Assembly: GCF_010093085.1 (NCBI RefSeq)
Contig: NZ_MSRC01000003.1
Location: 372,001-436,000 of the forward strand
Direction of reading: 5' to 3'
Length of the DNA stretch: 64,000 nucleotides
Source: Bacillus sp. SKDU12
Lineage (GTDB): Bacteria > Bacillota > Bacilli > Bacillales > Bacillaceae
Made by a program: the position numbers and the translations under genes
In this document: positions 9,864 through 18,941 of the stretch, one piece after another
Layout of the letters: each line of letters opens with the position of its first letter
How positions within the stretch are numbered: position 1 is the first letter of the stretch
Notes under the pieces: generated by a model
Told to the model about the DNA's origin: nothing
Databases searched by the model: none
What the model saw: only the letters and a program-made list of their open reading frames with translations

Positions 9864-10062
9864 AGGCTTATATGCAAACAGAAAATGTAGTTCTAATAAT
9901 CTAGGACTTTGTACCTAGATATAAAATAGATAATTGTGAGGACAATTTTTTATGCGAACTTCATAGACTTTATGCCTGTTATTTCTTACAATAAGCATAG
10001 AGTTTTACAATTCTCGACAAGGATACTGAGGATGAAAAAAACTGAAATGGAGGTAAGTGGAT

Positions 10063-10452
10063 ATGAGCTTATTTTCTGGAACGATACAAAATCTTGATAA
10101 TGCCTTGAATAGAGCAGATATTAAGCAAAAAGTCATAACTAATAATATTGCCAATATAGATACACCGAACTATAAGGCAAAAAAAGTCTCTTTCCAAAAT
10201 TTGTTAGAACAAGAGTCCTCTCGTTTCGAAGCGACAAAAACGGACTATCGTCATATTGATTTTTCTGATGGTGATTCGAATTATTCAATTGTGAAAAGTA
10301 GAAATACATCGTATCAACAAAATGGAAACAATGTCGACGTGGACAAAGAGATGACAGAATTGGCGCAAAATCAAATCAACTATCAAGCATTAGTTGAAAG
10401 AATGAACGGAAAATTTAATTCGTTGAAAACCGTATTAACAGGAGGAAGATGA
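10063..10452 (+). CDS. flgB: Flagellar proximal rod protein FlgB
   Basis: First gene of the fla/che operon, 129 residues. FlgB polymerises as part of the proximal rod between MS ring and distal rod. The flagellar axial N-terminal motif is visible (NNIANIDTPNYKAKKVSF), as is the C-terminal ALVERMNGKFNSLKTV helix. ATG 10063 is chosen over the GTG at 10057 because GGAGG at 10049-10053 is nine bases away. The stop TGA overlaps the flgC start, so the two are probably coupled. Long operon mRNA means this gene is transcribed first and sigD and swrB last. Confidence 0.96.
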   Translation: MSLFSGTIQNLDNALNRADIKQKVITNNIANIDTPNYKAKKVSFQNLLEQESSRFEATKTDYRHIDFSDGDSNYSIVKSRNTSYQQNGNNVDVDKEMTELAQNQINYQALVERMNGKFNSLKTVLTGGR

Positions 10453-10904
10453 TGACAGCTTTTCATAGCTTAAATGTTTCAGCATCTGCTTTAACAGCTC
10501 AGCGAGTCAGGATGGACGTTGTATCGTCTAACTTGGCGAATGTGGATACAACAAGAGCAAAGCAGGTGAATGGAGAATGGGTGCCTTACAGAAGAAAAAT
10601 GGTTTCTCTTCAGTCAAAAGGTGAATCGTTCTCTTCTATCCTCAATTCTAAAATGAGCGGAAGCGGAAACGCTGGAAACGGTGTGAAAGTTTCTAAAGTT
10701 ACTGAGGATGATTCAGAATTTAATCTTGTCTATGATCCGACAGACCCTGATGCAAACGCTGAAGGGTATGTACAAAAGCCTAATGTGGATCCATTGAAAG
10801 AAATGGTTGACCTTGTCAGCAGCACAAGATCATACGAGGCGAATGTCACTGCGATGAATGCCACTAAGGGAATGCTGATGAAAGCATTAGAAATCGGAAA
10901 GTAA
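10452..10904 (+). CDS. flgC: Flagellar proximal rod protein FlgC
   Basis: A 150-residue rod protein. The N-terminal axial motif is SSNLANVDTTRAKQ, and the C-terminal helix SSTRSYEANVTAMNATKGML is typical of FlgC. Two tandem ATGs (10449, 10452) exist; AGGAGG at 10440-10445 is better spaced for 10452. The start overlaps the flgB stop (TGATG), which implies translational coupling and matched amounts of the two rod subunits. Confidence 0.96.
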   Translation: MTAFHSLNVSASALTAQRVRMDVVSSNLANVDTTRAKQVNGEWVPYRRKMVSLQSKGESFSSILNSKMSGSGNAGNGVKVSKVTEDDSEFNLVYDPTDPDANAEGYVQKPNVDPLKEMVDLVSSTRSYEANVTAMNATKGMLMKALEIGK

Positions 10905-10915
10905 GGTGAATGAAT

Positions 10916-11227
10916 GTGATAAATGCAATTTCTCCATTTCAAGTGCAAAATATTCAAAATGCAACAAATCAAGTAAACAATAGCCAAAAAACAAATTCTT
11001 CAAATCAAACAAGCTTTTCGGAGCTTTTAAAAAACTCTATTAGTTCGTTAAATGAGTCCCAAGTAACTTCTGACAACATGACTAATGCTTTGGCAGCAGG
11101 AAAAGATGTAAATCTTGATGAAGTGATGATCGCCGCTCAAAAAGCAAACATCTCTCTCACTGCTGCTACAGAGTTCCGCAATAAAGCTGTGGAAGCATAT
11201 CAGGAGATTATGAGAATGCAAATGTAG
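10916..11227 (+). CDS. fliE: Flagellar MS-ring/rod junction protein FliE
   Basis: FliE joins the MS ring to the rod and is the first substrate exported. I start it at GTG 10916 because AAGGTG (10903-10908) is correctly spaced for it and is almost touching the ATG at 10910; this gives 103 residues. The C-terminal half is the conserved part (DEVMIAAQKANISLTAATEF). The N-terminal region is Asn/Gln/Ser rich and from memory three residues shorter than in strain 168, probably through loss of one short repeat unit. It lies five bases after FlgC's helix-coding end. Confidence 0.94.
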   Translation: MINAISPFQVQNIQNATNQVNNSQKTNSSNQTSFSELLKNSISSLNESQVTSDNMTNALAAGKDVNLDEVMIAAQKANISLTAATEFRNKAVEAYQEIMRMQM

Positions 11228-11272
11228 GGGGTCTGACGATTAAGAGAAAGAGTGGAATGACCGGGGGTTAAC

Positions 11273-12883
11273 ATGAATCGTACTCTAATGCAAATAAAAA
11301 ACAAAACAAGTGAGTTTTGGAAAAACAGATCTAAATTACAAAAGATTTTAATGATTAGTGCTTTAGCGGCAATTATTATTATTGGAATTATTGTTAGTGT
11401 TTTTGCTTCTAATACAAAAATGGCGCCGCTGTACAAAGATTTGTCTGCAGAAGAAGCAGGGAAAATTAAAGAAGAACTTGATGCGAAGAAAGTGCCAAAC
11501 GAACTTTCAAACGGCGGTACAGTCATTAGCGTTCCGGAAGATCAGGTTGATTCATTAAAAGTACAAATGGCTGCAGAAGGGCTTCCGAAAACCGGATCAA
11601 TTGATTATTCGTTTTTTGGACAGAATGCCGGCTTCGGTATGACAGATAATGAGTTTGATATGGTCAAAGTGAAAGCGACACAGACAGAACTGTCAAATTT
11701 GATCAATGAGATGGACGGTATCAAAAATTCAAAAGTAATGATTAACCTTCCGAAAGACGCTGTGTTTGTCGGTGAGGATCAATCTGCAGCATCCGCGTCA
11801 ATCGTTCTGCAGATTCAACCGGGCTATACGCTAGATCAAAGCCAGGTCAACGGATTGTATCATCTAGTATCGAAAAGCGTGCCCAGCCTAAAAGAAGATA
11901 ACATCGTCATCATGGACCAAAACTCTACATACTACGACAAATCAGACAGTGGTGCAGGGTCCTACGCGGATAGTTATTCTTCCCAGCAAGGAATTAAGTC
12001 CCAAGTTGAAAAAGACATTCAAAAACATGTTCAGTCATTGCTTGGAACGATGATGGGGCAAGATAAAGTAGTTGTCTCTGTTACAGCTGATGTTGATTTC
12101 ACAAAAGAAAATCGCACAGAAGACATTGTCGAACCTGTTGATAAAGAAAACATGGAAGGCATTGCGGTTAGTGCGGAAAAAGTATCTGAAACATACCAGG
12201 GTGACGGTGCAGCCGATGGCGGTACTGCCGGAACTGGTGAGGAAGATGTAACGAACTATAAAGCTGCTGATGATAATAACGGAAGCGGAAATTACGAAAA
12301 AAGCAGCAATAAAATCAATTACGAGGTTAACCGCATCCATAAAGAAATCGCTGAAAGTCCTTATAAGGTCAGAGATTTAGGAATTCAAGTCATGGTAGAG
12401 CCGCCTGATGCAAAAAATACGGCGTCGCTGTCAACTGAAAGACAGGATGATATACAAAAAATCCTCTCAACTGTAGTCAGAACATCACTGGATAAGGACA
12501 CAACACAAAACCAGAACCTTTCTGATCAAGATATTAATAATAAAATTGTTGTCTCCGTTCAGCCATTTGACGGGAAAGTCAACTTAGATACAAATACGGA
12601 AAAATCCTCAGGTATCCCGCTGTGGGCATATATCGTAGGCGGTGTTTTAATCGCGGCGATCATTATTCTGATCATTATGCTTATCAGAAAGAAAAGAGCG
12701 CAAGAGGATGAGTTTGAGGAATACGAGTATGAGAGTCCACAAGAACCAATTAACATGCCTGATATCAATGAAGAGGAAAATGAAACACCGGAAACAGTCA
12801 GACGAAAACAGCTTGAAAAAATGGCGAAAGACAAGCCGGAAGATTTTGCAAAACTGCTAAGAAGCTGGCTGGACGAGGATTAG
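11273..12883 (+). CDS. fliF: Flagellar MS-ring protein FliF
   Basis: A 536-residue double-spanning membrane protein that forms the ring on which the motor is assembled. The N-terminal membrane segment is about residues 25-46, the C-terminal one about 447-470. Ring-building motifs lie between them (PLYKDLSAEEAGKI, VMINLPKDAVFV). A Gly/Asp/Ser-rich hypervariable loop occupies roughly residues 300-345. The extreme C-terminus (EDFAKLLRSWLDED) is the FliG-binding tail. fliG follows 12 bases later, matching their physical contact in the C ring. Confidence 0.97.
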   Translation: MNRTLMQIKNKTSEFWKNRSKLQKILMISALAAIIIIGIIVSVFASNTKMAPLYKDLSAEEAGKIKEELDAKKVPNELSNGGTVISVPEDQVDSLKVQMAAEGLPKTGSIDYSFFGQNAGFGMTDNEFDMVKVKATQTELSNLINEMDGIKNSKVMINLPKDAVFVGEDQSAASASIVLQIQPGYTLDQSQVNGLYHLVSKSVPSLKEDNIVIMDQNSTYYDKSDSGAGSYADSYSSQQGIKSQVEKDIQKHVQSLLGTMMGQDKVVVSVTADVDFTKENRTEDIVEPVDKENMEGIAVSAEKVSETYQGDGAADGGTAGTGEEDVTNYKAADDNNGSGNYEKSSNKINYEVNRIHKEIAESPYKVRDLGIQVMVEPPDAKNTASLSTERQDDIQKILSTVVRTSLDKDTTQNQNLSDQDINNKIVVSVQPFDGKVNLDTNTEKSSGIPLWAYIVGGVLIAAIIILIIMLIRKKRAQEDEFEEYEYESPQEPINMPDINEEENETPETVRRKQLEKMAKDKPEDFAKLLRSWLDED

Positions 12884-12895
12884 GAGGAATTAGAA

Positions 12896-13912
12896 ATGGC
12901 GAGACGTGATCAAGATAAGCTTACAGGAAAACAAAAAGCAGCCATTCTCATGATTTCCCTGGGGTTAGATGTGTCAGCTTCTGTGTATAAGCACTTAACC
13001 GATGAAGAAATTGAAAGGCTTACCTTAGAAATATCAGGTGTTCGAAGTGTCGATCATCAAAAAAAGGATGAAATTATAGAAGAATTTCATAATATAGCCA
13101 TTGCGCAGGATTATATTTCTCAAGGCGGTCTAAGCTATGCGAGACAAGTTCTTGAGAAGGCGCTTGGAGAGAATAAGGCGGAAAACATCCTTAATAGGCT
13201 GACTTCTTCTTTACAAGTTAAACCATTTGATTTTGCCAGAAAAGCGGAGCCCGAACAAATCTTGAATTTTATACAGCAAGAGCATCCGCAGACGATGGCG
13301 TTAATTTTGTCCTATTTAGATCCTGTGCAATCCGGGCAAATTTTATCTGAGCTGAACCCTGAGGTACAGGCTGAGGTTGCGAGAAGAATCGCTGTTATGG
13401 ACAGAACGGCACCTGAAATTATAAATGAGGTAGAACGGATTCTGGAACAAAAAATATCTTCGGCATTTACTCAGGACTATACACAAACAGGCGGAATTGA
13501 AGCTGTTGTTGAAGTGTTAAACGGAGTTGACAGAGGCACAGAGAAAACGATCTTGGATTCATTGGAAATTCAGGATCCTGATCTTGCTGAAGAAATTAAA
13601 AAGCGGATGTTTGTCTTTGAAGATATTGTTACACTTGATAACCGCGCCATTCAGCGAGTCATTCGCGATGTTGAGAACGACGATCTGCTTCTTTCATTAA
13701 AAGTTGCCAGCGAGGAAGTTAAAGAAATCGTGTTCAACAATATGTCACAGCGTATGGTTGAAACCTTTAAAGAAGAAATGGAATTTATGGGACCTGTACG
13801 TTTGAAAGATGTAGAAGAAGCTCAATCAAGAATTGTAAGCATCGTCAGAAAGCTTGAAGAAGCCGGTGAAATTGTAATAGCAAGAGGCGGAGGGGACGAT
13901 ATTATTGTCTAA
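12896..13912 (+). CDS. fliG: Flagellar motor switch protein FliG
   Basis: A 338-residue C-ring protein that contacts FliF with its N-terminus and the MotA stator with its C-terminus, so it is where torque is generated. The N-terminal GKQKAAILMISLG, the EHPQTMALILSYL middle motif and the charged C-terminal torque helix region (FEDIVTLDNRAIQRVI) are all present. AGGAGGAATTAG precedes the ATG. The gene ends inside the start region of fliH, with an 8-base overlap. Confidence 0.97.
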   Translation: MARRDQDKLTGKQKAAILMISLGLDVSASVYKHLTDEEIERLTLEISGVRSVDHQKKDEIIEEFHNIAIAQDYISQGGLSYARQVLEKALGENKAENILNRLTSSLQVKPFDFARKAEPEQILNFIQQEHPQTMALILSYLDPVQSGQILSELNPEVQAEVARRIAVMDRTAPEIINEVERILEQKISSAFTQDYTQTGGIEAVVEVLNGVDRGTEKTILDSLEIQDPDLAEEIKKRMFVFEDIVTLDNRAIQRVIRDVENDDLLLSLKVASEEVKEIVFNNMSQRMVETFKEEMEFMGPVRLKDVEEAQSRIVSIVRKLEEAGEIVIARGGGDDIIV

Positions 13913-14657
13913 TATCATTAAACAAGAATCATCTTTTTCTCCACAAAAGGAAAAAAGAAAGCTCTCTGTACAAGAGGTGCGTATCGATCATTCTCACCTT
14001 TTGCAGGCTGAAGAGAACCCAGAAGCAATTATGGCCCGAGTGAAAGAGGAAGCTGACCGGATTTCTGAGCAGGCAAACAGCCATATAGAAAATATTCGCC
14101 GTCAAATTGAGCAGGAAAAAAATGATTGGTCGGCTGAAAAACAGAAGCTTATTGAAGAAGCAAAAGCCGAGGGCTTTGAACAGGGTATGGCATTAGGAAA
14201 GGCTGAGGCGATGCAGCAGTACGCTGAACTTATCAGCCAAGCGAACAGCATAACTGAAATGTCCAGAAAAGCTGTTGAGGATAAGCTTGAAGACGCTAAT
14301 GGAGAAATTGTTGAGCTTGCCGTTGCACTTGCTAAAAAAGTATGGCAACAAACATCTGATGATAAAGAGGCTTTTCTACTGCTAGTGAAACAAGTCATTA
14401 ACGAAGTAAAGGAATACGACGATATATCAATATATGTAGATCCATATTACTATGAGACAGTCTTTCAGCAAAAAGACGAAATCCAGCATTTGCTTCATAA
14501 AGAATGCCGGTTCGGCATATATGCTGATGAAAAAGCTCAAAAAGGAACCTGTTTTATTGAGACACCTTTTGGCAGGGTAGATGCGAGTGTTGACACACAA
14601 TTGATGCAATTGAAAGATAAACTTCTGACAGTGTTGGAAGCGGGTGCAGCTGAATGA
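13905..14657 (+). CDS. fliH: Flagellar export ATPase regulator FliH
   Basis: A 250-residue peripheral stator of the export ATPase, related to the V/F-ATPase b-type stalk. It begins at TTG 13905, overlapping the fliG stop; GGAGGGG at 13889-13895 supports this start. The first half is a charged, coiled-coil-like segment rich in Glu, Ala and Gln. It includes the small-residue-spaced stretch EGFEQGMALGKAEAMQQY, characteristic of FliH/YscL helices. The C-terminal half binds FliI. The stop overlaps the fliI ATG by four bases. Confidence 0.94.
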   Translation: MSNIIKQESSFSPQKEKRKLSVQEVRIDHSHLLQAEENPEAIMARVKEEADRISEQANSHIENIRRQIEQEKNDWSAEKQKLIEEAKAEGFEQGMALGKAEAMQQYAELISQANSITEMSRKAVEDKLEDANGEIVELAVALAKKVWQQTSDDKEAFLLLVKQVINEVKEYDDISIYVDPYYYETVFQQKDEIQHLLHKECRFGIYADEKAQKGTCFIETPFGRVDASVDTQLMQLKDKLLTVLEAGAAE

Positions 14658-15970
14658 ATACACAGAGTCTGATAGATTGTATCGACATGACGGACTCATA
14701 TAAACGGTACGGTAAAGTCAAACGAGTGATCGGCCTGATGATTGAATCAAAAGGGCCTGCGAGCTCAATTGGTGACGTGTGCCTGATTTATGCAAAAGGA
14801 CATTCTGGCAATGTCATTAAAGCTGAGGTTGTCGGCTTTCAGGAAGAAAACATTTTGCTAATGCCTTATTTAGAAGCTGCAAGCATTGCGCCTGGCAGCA
14901 TTGTAGAAGCTACTGGTGAATCTCTTCGCGTGAAAGTTGGAGCCGGACTGATCGGACAAGTTGTCGACGCTTTTGGTGAACCGCTTGACGGAACGCTTTT
15001 GCCAAAAGGGCTTTCACTTGTATCGACGGAGCAATCACCGCCTAATCCGATGAAACGGCCGCCTATCCGGGAAAAGATGGGTGTCGGTGTCAGATCAATT
15101 GACAGTTTATTGACGGTCGGTAAAGGCCAGCGGATTGGTATTTTTGCAGGAAGCGGTGTCGGAAAAAGTACATTAATGGGGATGATTGCCAAACAGACAG
15201 AGGCTGACTTAAACGTCATTGCACTTGTCGGGGAGCGCGGGCGAGAGGTTCGTGAGTTTATTGAAAAAGACCTGGGAGAAGAGGGCTTAAAACGATCGAT
15301 TGTAGTCGTTGCCACCTCAGATCAGCCAGCATTAATGAGATTGAAAGCAGCATATACTGCAACTGCAATTGCTGAGTATTTCCGTGATAAAGGCCAAAAT
15401 GTCATGTTTATGATGGATTCTGTTACAAGGGTGGCAATGGCGCAGCGTGAGATTGGGCTGGCTGCCGGAGAGCCTCCGACGACAAAAGGCTATACACCTT
15501 CCGTGTTCGCTATTTTACCTCGTTTATTAGAGAGAACAGGTGCAAATGAACATGGAACCATTACGGCGTTTTATACTGTGTTGGTAGACGGGGATGACAT
15601 GAATGAGCCGATCGCTGACACTGTTCGCGGTATTTTAGACGGACATATTGTGTTGGATAGGGCGCTTGCTAATAAAGGCCAGTTTCCTGCAGTTAATATA
15701 CTAAAAAGTATTAGCAGGGTGATGTCAAACATATCGACAAGACAACATCTGGATGCAGCAAATAAATTCCGTGAATTGTTATCGACGTATCAAAATTCGG
15801 AAGACCTCATTAATATTGGAGCTTACAAAAGAGGATCCTCAAGAGAAATTGATGAAGCCATTCAATTTTATCCGCAGCTTATTCAATTTTTAAAACAGGG
15901 AACAGACGATTCAGCATCATTGGAAGAAAGCATTGCTGCATTAACTAGTTTGACAGGAAATGAGGAATAA
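14654..15970 (+). CDS. fliI: Flagellum-specific export ATPase FliI
   Basis: A 438-residue homologue of the F1-ATPase beta subunit that energises and unloads substrates at the type III export gate. Walker A is AGSGVGKST (about residues 165-173), Walker B lies in VMFMMDSVTR, and the catalytic Glu region is LVGERGREVREF. The DVCLIYAKG beta-barrel segment forms the N-terminal domain. The ATG overlaps the fliH stop (ATGA), fitting the FliH2-FliI complex. Confidence 0.97.
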   Translation: MNTQSLIDCIDMTDSYKRYGKVKRVIGLMIESKGPASSIGDVCLIYAKGHSGNVIKAEVVGFQEENILLMPYLEAASIAPGSIVEATGESLRVKVGAGLIGQVVDAFGEPLDGTLLPKGLSLVSTEQSPPNPMKRPPIREKMGVGVRSIDSLLTVGKGQRIGIFAGSGVGKSTLMGMIAKQTEADLNVIALVGERGREVREFIEKDLGEEGLKRSIVVVATSDQPALMRLKAAYTATAIAEYFRDKGQNVMFMMDSVTRVAMAQREIGLAAGEPPTTKGYTPSVFAILPRLLERTGANEHGTITAFYTVLVDGDDMNEPIADTVRGILDGHIVLDRALANKGQFPAVNILKSISRVMSNISTRQHLDAANKFRELLSTYQNSEDLINIGAYKRGSSREIDEAIQFYPQLIQFLKQGTDDSASLEESIAALTSLTGNEE

Positions 15971-15972
15971 AC

Positions 15973-16416
15973 GTGGTTTATCAATTTAGATTCCAAAAGC
16001 TGCTGGAACTAAAAGAAAATGAGAAAGATCAATCCTTATCCGAATATCAGCAATCCGTTTCTGAATTTGAAAATGTTGCTGAAAAATTATATGAAAATAT
16101 GAGCAAAAAGGAATTGCTGGAACAAAATAAGGAAAAGAGATTGAAAAGCGGCATGAGTGTGCAAGAGATGAGGCATTACCAGCAATTTGTCTCAAATCTG
16201 GAAAATACGATTTATCACTATCAAAAGCTTGTTATTATGAAAAGAAATCAAATGAATCAAAAACAAGAAATTTTGACTGAGAAAAATATTGAAGTGAAAA
16301 AGTTTGAAAAAATGCGTGAAAAACAGTTTAAAATGTTTGCTCTTGAAGACAAAGCTGCAGAGATGAAAGAAATGGATGACATTTCGATTAAGCAGTTTAT
16401 GATTCAAGGCCATTAG
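15973..16416 (+). CDS. fliJ: Flagellar export chaperone/stalk protein FliJ
   Basis: A 147-residue protein almost entirely predicted as coiled coil: heavy in Glu, Lys, Gln and Met with hydrophobic residues at heptad spacing, and no globular signature. FliJ corresponds to the gamma-like stalk of the export ATPase. The N-terminus YQFRFQKLLELKENEKD is the conserved family start. Translation starts at GTG 15973, three bases after the fliI stop, with a modest GAGG upstream. Identification rests on position and the N-terminal pattern. Confidence 0.92.
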   Translation: MVYQFRFQKLLELKENEKDQSLSEYQQSVSEFENVAEKLYENMSKKELLEQNKEKRLKSGMSVQEMRHYQQFVSNLENTIYHYQKLVIMKRNQMNQKQEILTEKNIEVKKFEKMREKQFKMFALEDKAAEMKEMDDISIKQFMIQGH

Positions 16417-16427
16417 GAGCGAATGTA

Positions 16428-17042
16428 ATGTCCGGCAAAAAGAAAGAATCAGGTAAGTCCCGTTCGGTTTTGCTTATCATTATCCTACCGCTGGTGTTTC
16501 TTTTAATCGCAGGGGGAATTATTCTTTGGGCTGCTGGTGTCAATGTTTTAAAGCCAATACAGGAAACGGCGGCAAAAACGCCGGTTTTAAAAGAATTGGT
16601 TCCTGAAACCGAAAATAAAAAAGACACAGCATCAAGTAAGGATAGCAGTAATACGGCAGCTTTGGAAAAGACCATTAAGGATCAAAAAAGTGAAATCAAT
16701 ATATTGAATAAAGATTTAGAAACGAGTAAATCTGAAATTGACAGACTCAATCAAAAAATCCGTTCACTTGAAAAGACAGCAGAGGATCAAAAAAAGTCAT
16801 CAGAAGATCATACTGAAAATGCATCAGAACCGAATTCTTCCTCTAAAAACGACAAGGTGATCAGCGTATATAAAAGCATGGACAGCGGAAAGGCTGCAAA
16901 AATCATTGCCCAATTAAAGGAGCAAGAAGCGCTGAAAATATTGAATGGCTTAAGCAAAAAGCAGCTTGCTGACATATTGGCGAAGATGACTCCTGAGCAA
17001 GCAGCAACCTACACAGAAAAAATTGCTGCCAGCCATGAATAA
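16428..17042 (+). CDS. ylxF: YlxF, MotE-like flagellar-cluster membrane protein
   Basis: A 204-residue protein of poorly defined role, conserved between fliJ and fliK in Bacillus. It has one N-terminal membrane segment (about residues 13-35), then a charged coiled coil (residues 60-130) built of KSEIDRLNQKI-type heptads. The C-terminal domain (about 145-204) reads SMDSGKAAKIIAQL...ILAKMTPEQAATYTEKI. This resembles the MgtE N-terminal/MotE domain that in other bacteria acts as a chaperone of the motor protein MotC. A related role in motor or export assembly is inference from context. Confidence 0.85.
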   Translation: MSGKKKESGKSRSVLLIIILPLVFLLIAGGIILWAAGVNVLKPIQETAAKTPVLKELVPETENKKDTASSKDSSNTAALEKTIKDQKSEINILNKDLETSKSEIDRLNQKIRSLEKTAEDQKKSSEDHTENASEPNSSSKNDKVISVYKSMDSGKAAKIIAQLKEQEALKILNGLSKKQLADILAKMTPEQAATYTEKIAASHE

Positions 17043-17055
17043 GGGGGGATGAAAG

Positions 17056-18501
17056 GTGAAGCTGCTTGACTTGGCGGGCCCTATGCTGAAAAACACAGCA
17101 GGACCTGCGGCTAAAACCATGAATAGTAGCCAGGGGGTTTTTCAAAATTGGCTTATGTCTGAGACCGGATTGAAGGAACTCTCAGAACAAGGTAAGGAAA
17201 CTCCTGCTGGTGATCAGCTTTTAACAGATGCGCTTAAAAAAATCAGTGATTGGCTAAACGCCAGTCCTGAAGAGCAAGACAAACAAAAAGCAGACCTTCT
17301 GCAAACATTAAGCAAACTAACAGGGAAGCAGTTGGATGAAACGGATCAGCAAATGCTGCAGAATCTGTTGCAGACAGTAGAATTAATGTCCGACGAAACT
17401 GCGCCATTACTTGCGGAATCGGGGAAAATCATTTCAGAAGGCAAATTGGCCTCAGCTGTCAATGATACCGATGGAGAACTGAAGTCTGATACAGAGCAAT
17501 CAAATCAGGAGAATGTAGAGTCTAAGGATAATAAAGAACTTATCCTTATCCAGATGTTCATTAGTCAGCTGTTAGAAGGGAATAAGCTGTCTGATCGCGG
17601 GAATGGCAATAAAGCCCATGCCGTTTATCAGAACGGAGATCAATTTCTTTCTTCATTAGAAAAAAAGGGTGTATCTCAACAGCTCATTCAGGATCTAAAA
17701 CAGCAAATATTCACCAAAGATGAGTCGAGTTCTAAGCTATATTCGATGACAGCATCAGAACTGAAAAGCTTTCAAAGCTTAATGGAACAAATGTCTATGC
17801 TGCCTCAAAAAGGGACAAAAGAATGGAATTTAGCTGAAAGTCAACTGAAGGCTTTCTTGTTACCGAAATCATCCGAATCATCACAAGACTTTGGGAAGCG
17901 TGTTCTGGCACCGTCCTCACAGAGTTCATTCAGTAAAAATTCATCGGATATTTCTGGAAGCGTTCAATCTGTTGATAGTAAATCAGGACTTCACATGCTG
18001 TTCTCAGGCTACCGGAGCACAGGCGGAGTTCAAACACTTAATCCGCAGCAGATGTCATCTGATTTGCCGGCTGCCGAAACAAAAACGGTAGCTGATCAAG
18101 TGATCAAAGGGTGGAAACAGATGAAATATACGCCTTTCGGCAGATCGACAGGAAGCTTCACCATTCGGCTGAATCCTGGACATCTAGGATTTGTCACAAT
18201 CAAGCTGACAAATGAAAATGGGATGTTTCAGAGTAAGATCATTGCATCAAGCCAATCAGCAAAAGAATTGCTTGAACAGCATCTTCCTCAGCTGAAGCAA
18301 TCATTGCCGAATATGGCAGTCCAAATTGATCGTTTCACGCTCCCGGTCCAAAGCGGAGATCAGCCGATATACGGGCAGCTTGCTGATGAACAGAAACAGC
18401 AGCAAGATGGACAGAGACAGCAAAGACAGAAAAAACAATCAAATGATTTCGGTGATCTGCTCGATGAAATATCGGAAGTTGATATGGAGGAAGAAGAATG
18501 A
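17056..18501 (+). CDS. fliK: Flagellar hook-length control protein FliK
   Basis: A 481-residue secreted ruler that measures hook length and switches the export gate to filament substrates. The long N-terminal part is hydrophilic, Gln/Ser/Lys rich and variable, as expected for a molecular ruler. The conserved C-terminal switch domain holds [17 protein letters not shown] and ends with a Gln-rich, then acidic tail. GTG 17056 is the start; AAGGGGGG lies seven bases upstream. The last bases overlap the flgD ATG. Confidence 0.95.
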   Translation: MKLLDLAGPMLKNTAGPAAKTMNSSQGVFQNWLMSETGLKELSEQGKETPAGDQLLTDALKKISDWLNASPEEQDKQKADLLQTLSKLTGKQLDETDQQMLQNLLQTVELMSDETAPLLAESGKIISEGKLASAVNDTDGELKSDTEQSNQENVESKDNKELILIQMFISQLLEGNKLSDRGNGNKAHAVYQNGDQFLSSLEKKGVSQQLIQDLKQQIFTKDESSSKLYSMTASELKSFQSLMEQMSMLPQKGTKEWNLAESQLKAFLLPKSSESSQDFGKRVLAPSSQSSFSKNSSDISGSVQSVDSKSGLHMLFSGYRSTGGVQTLNPQQMSSDLPAAETKTVADQVIKGWKQMKYTPFGRSTGSFTIRLNPGHLGFVTIKLTNENGMFQSKIIASSQSAKELLEQHLPQLKQSLPNMAVQIDRFTLPVQSGDQPIYGQLADEQKQQQDGQRQQRQKKQSNDFGDLLDEISEVDMEEEE

Positions 18502-18920
18502 CTTCTATAAGTTCAGAATATAAACTGCCTGAAAAAACAAGCACTGCGCCGACTGGCAATAGCAGCTTGGGGAAAGATGAATTCTTAAAAATATTAATGA
18601 CCCAAGTTAAAAGCCAAGATCCGCTCAACCCGGTCGATGATAAAGAATTCATCAGTCAGATGGCGACATTTTCTAGTCTGGAACAAATGATGAATCTGAA
18701 TACCACAATGACTAAGTTCGTCGAAAATCAGGATCCGTTTACGACGTATCTTGATTGGATGGGAAAAGAAGTTTCTTGGACTGCTGACGGAGGAGCAACA
18801 GAAAAAGCAGGCACAGTAAGTTCAGTAAAACAGTCAAAAGGAAAATATTATCTTGTTCTTAATGATGGCACTGAAATCAGCCCGACGAATGTGTTGTCTG
18901 TAGCACAGTCTTCTAAATAA
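18498..18920 (+). CDS. flgD: Flagellar hook cap protein FlgD
   Basis: A 140-residue hook-assembly scaffold, formerly YlxG. The N-terminal motif [21 protein letters not shown] is the conserved FlgD signature, followed by [16 protein letters not shown]. The protein is short compared with enterobacterial FlgD (about 230), lacking most of the later Ig-like domains; this is normal for Bacillus. GGAGG at 18486-18490 serves the ATG, which overlaps the fliK stop. Confidence 0.95.
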   Translation: MTSISSEYKLPEKTSTAPTGNSSLGKDEFLKILMTQVKSQDPLNPVDDKEFISQMATFSSLEQMMNLNTTMTKFVENQDPFTTYLDWMGKEVSWTADGGATEKAGTVSSVKQSKGKYYLVLNDGTEISPTNVLSVAQSSK

Positions 18921-18941
18921 AACAATCTGGGGGAATACATT

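Larger units (their letters stand above)
9719..10062 (+). promoter_or_regulatory. fla/che operon control region and structured leader
   Basis: The rest of the 381-base gap between codY and flgB is non-coding. From left to right I see: an inverted repeat AGGAAAT/ATTTCCT (9730-9754); an AT-rich stretch with a CodY-box-like site (9798-9812); a SigA extended -10 (9855-9863); ATCTAGG/CCTAGAT (9899-9905, 9914-9920); AATTGT-GAGG-ACAATT followed by Ts (9932-9951); and a long hairpin ACTTTATGC/GCATAGAGT with inner TTATT/AATAA (9967-10003). The flgB Shine-Dalgarno GGAGG is at 10049-10053. The mRNA leader is therefore about 190 bases long and largely foldable. SigD, SwrA and DegU are known to act here in B. 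subtilis, but I could not place their sites with confidence. Confidence 0.75.

Noticed and set aside
9780-10040. SigD promoter (TAAA-N15-GCCGATAT) in front of flgB
   Set aside because: A SigD promoter is reported upstream of fla/che in B. subtilis, but the best candidates here (TAAA at 9787 with CTCGAAAA, and CTCGACAA near 10014) match the -10 poorly, so I did not list one.
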